Part shown: in pieces, positions 12,749 to 14,427 of the stretch
How positions within the stretch are numbered: the first letter of the stretch is position 1
Layout: every line of letters starts with the position of its first letter
Source of the DNA: Gammaproteobacteria bacterium
GTDB taxonomy: Bacteria; Pseudomonadota; Gammaproteobacteria; Pseudomonadales; DSM-25080
NCBI GenBank assembly: GCA_013372965.1
Contig: JABXIR010000296.1
Coordinates: 1 to 14,427 of the forward strand
Direction of reading: 5' to 3'
Length of the DNA stretch: 14,427 bases
The notes under the pieces: model-generated
The model's database searches: none
Told to the model about the DNA's origin: nothing
Seen by the model: only the letters and a program-made list of their open reading frames with translations
Translations under genes and position numbers: made by a program

Positions 12749-14427
12749 ATGACTAAGAAAAACGTCTTCGTTATTGGATTGGGTTTGATCGGTGGTTCAA
12801 CTGCGCTTGCGCTTCGAGCTGCCGGCCATCTGGTATACGGTTTTGATACCGACGCCGCCACACTCGTGCGTGCGCAAGAGCTGGACGTCATAGATGCACC
12901 TGTGTGCTTTGAAAAACATCGGTTCTCTGATAACGACATCCTGGTACTAGCGACGCCGGTACTTGCTTACAACAATTTTTTGCCCACGATTACCGAGGCC
13001 CTCGAACGAGGGGCTTACGTCACCGATATGGGTAGTACAAAGGCGTTTCTCGTCGAGTTATCAGAGCAACTTGATCCCGCCCTTCGTAGACGTTTTGTAC
13101 CGTCACATCCGATCGCGGGCTCGGAACAAAGTGGTTTAACGGCTGCGAACGTCGAGTTATTCCGTGAACAAACCATTATCGTATGTCCTCTGCCAGACTC
13201 GGCGGCCGAGGCGATCGATACGGTCAAGCAATTGTGGCGAGGGATTGGTGCGAAAACCGTCACGATGGATGTCGAACACCATGATCGAGTATTGGCTGCG
13301 ACTAGCCACCTTCCACATTTTTTAGCGTTCGCCCTCGTCGATCAGCTCGCTGGAGCGTCGGAAAATCGTGAGATATTTCAGTACGCAGCCGGTGGGTTCA
13401 GAGACTTTACGCGAATTGCGGCGAGCGACCCACGCATGTGGGCCGATATCGCAGCGACGAACTCACGAGAGATCGTTAACGCGCTCGAAGATGCCATCCG
13501 TTCGTTTACCAGCCTTAAAGAGTCTATTAAGGCGCACGATCGCAACGCGCTGATGGGCGTGATGACGCGCGCTAAAGCCGCAAGAGAACATTTTTCTGCT
13601 GTATTACAGCAACGTAGTTACCGACAATTTAAAGTGAATAGTATGGATTTTGTAGCAAAATATCAGTCTCCAATTCAAGGAGACATTCGTGTACCAGGCG
13701 ATAAGTCTATGTCGCACCGTTCGATTATGCTGGGCTCTTTAGCCGATGGTATGACACGGGTTTCTGGATTTTTAGAAGGTGAAGATGCGCTCGCTACGCT
13801 CCAAGCTTTCCGGGATATGGGCGTTGTTATTGAGGGCCCTCACAACGGTGAAGTGATTATCCATGGCGTTGGCATTGATGGTTTAAAGCAACCACCAGGT
13901 CCGTTGTACGTAGGTAATTCGGGTACGACGATTCGTTTGCTTTCGGGGCTTTTATCTACGCAGTCGTTTTCGATCGAAATGTCGGGCGATTCATCATTGG
14001 CTAAACGTCCAATGCGTCGCGTAACTGTACCACTCAGGGAGATGGGTGCGCACATTACAACCGCCGAAGACGGCACACCACCAATTCAAATTACGCCTGT
14101 CGACAGTTTAAAAGGTATTCGCTACGAGCTACCGATCGCTAGCGCCCAAGTTAAGAGCGCGTTATTACTAGCGGGCCTACGTGCGGACGGTACGACAACG
14201 GTAATCGAGCCTGCTCCTACGCGCGACCACACCGAACGAATGCTGCGCGGCTTCGGTTACCCAGTGACTACCAGCCCTGATGGCATTAGCCTCTCGGGTG
14301 GTGGCCGCTTAACGGCGTGTGACATTGACGTACCGTCTGACATCTCGTCTGCAGCCTTCTTCTTGGTTGCGGCGTCGATTACGCCAGGATCGGATCTCAC
14401 GCTTCGTCATGTTGGCGTTAATCCAAC
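12749..14427 (+). CDS. tyrA-aroA: TyrA-AroA fusion: prephenate/arogenate dehydrogenase plus EPSP synthase, 3' end outside window
   Basis: I translated this frame from the ATG at 12749 to the right edge and found no stop: 559 codons plus 2 nt. Residues 1 to about 293 form a TyrA-type dehydrogenase that oxidatively decarboxylates prephenate (or arogenate) on the way to tyrosine: VIGLGLIGGS (8-17), DMGSTK (93-98), HPIAGSE with catalytic-type His120, SHLPH (186-190) and GGFRDFTRIA. From about residue 299 an EPSP synthase (AroA) domain follows: VPGDKSMSHR (315-324), GNSGTTIR (389-396), AKRPM, SAQVK, RDHTER and a final NPT at the edge. Motifs are those of class II EPSP synthases, as in Bacillus and Pseudomonas. 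The same fusion is known in Pseudomonas and relatives. The start is 8 nt after the pheA stop with no good Shine-Dalgarno, suggesting coupled translation. A Met at 299 (13643) and a GTG at 13634 could in principle restart AroA alone. Confidence 0.94.
   Translation, partial: MTKKNVFVIGLGLIGGSTALALRAAGHLVYGFDTDAATLVRAQELDVIDAPVCFEKHRFSDNDILVLATPVLAYNNFLPTITEALERGAYVTDMGSTKAFLVELSEQLDPALRRRFVPSHPIAGSEQSGLTAANVELFREQTIIVCPLPDSAAEAIDTVKQLWRGIGAKTVTMDVEHHDRVLAATSHLPHFLAFALVDQLAGASENREIFQYAAGGFRDFTRIAASDPRMWADIAATNSREIVNALEDAIRSFTSLKESIKAHDRNALMGVMTRAKAAREHFSAVLQQRSYRQFKVNSMDFVAKYQSPIQGDIRVPGDKSMSHRSIMLGSLADGMTRVSGFLEGEDALATLQAFRDMGVVIEGPHNGEVIIHGVGIDGLKQPPGPLYVGNSGTTIRLLSGLLSTQSFSIEMSGDSSLAKRPMRRVTVPLREMGAHITTAEDGTPPIQITPVDSLKGIRYELPIASAQVKSALLLAGLRADGTTTVIEPAPTRDHTERMLRGFGYPVTTSPDGISLSGGGRLTACDIDVPSDISSAAFFLVAASITPGSDLTLRHVGVNP

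Noticed and set aside
1..14427. Mobile element, phage, defence island or CRISPR
   Set aside because: No transposase, integrase, direct-repeat array or defence-like domain is seen; all genes are core housekeeping genes in mostly conserved order.

Overview
The window is a stretch of core chromosome from a gammaproteobacterium outside the Enterobacterales. It carries ScpA/ScpB (the enterics use MukBEF instead), ubiquinone biosynthesis (UbiG), a TyrA-AroA fusion of the kind known in Pseudomonas and relatives, and the pseudomonad-like order gyrA-serC-pheA-tyrA/aroA. Together these point to a Pseudomonadales/Cellvibrionales-like lineage; the genus cannot be read from the sequence. Coding density is very high. 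There are no RNA genes, mobile elements, CRISPR arrays or long repeats, and no stretch above 300 bp lacks a gene.

Region 1 (1-2282, minus strand) is a tightly packed cluster, in transcription order yciB, yciI, a cyclophilin (ppiA-like), pdxJ and the start of a Rossmann-fold dehydrogenase-like gene that runs off the left edge. Junctions are a 1-nt gap, a GTGA overlap, a 47-nt out-of-frame overlap and an ATGA overlap. The PdxJ belongs to a divergent subfamily that I associate with Bacteroidota rather than with E. coli-type PdxJ.

Region 2 (2283-6277, plus strand) reads rnm/yciV (PHP-domain nuclease), yciO, scpA, scpB and rluB: RNA processing, chromosome condensation/segregation and 23S rRNA pseudouridylation. 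It starts at a divergent promoter pair shared with yciB, whose -10 boxes overlap on opposite strands. It ends at a strong hairpin with A- and T-runs on both sides, placed to serve also the convergent yciK.

Region 3 (6276-7738, minus strand) is ubiG followed by yciK with a GTGA overlap. The mupP-type phosphatase gene found between them in Pseudomonas is absent.

Region 4 (7967-14427, plus strand) is gyrA, serC, pheA and a tyrA-aroA fusion cut by the right edge. DNA gyrase is followed almost without gaps by serine/PLP and aromatic amino-acid genes. PheA draws prephenate to phenylalanine, the TyrA half draws it to tyrosine, and the AroA half makes the chorismate precursor EPSP. SerC supplies phosphoserine and, in the DXP-dependent route, also serves PLP synthesis together with PdxJ. 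The hisC aminotransferase found between pheA and tyrA in Pseudomonas is missing.

I did not find a convincing undescribed system here. The most useful leads are the atypical PdxJ and its unknown partner gene, the face-to-face overlapping promoters, a Met in the GyrA box, and the unusual overlaps and gene losses within otherwise conserved neighbourhoods.
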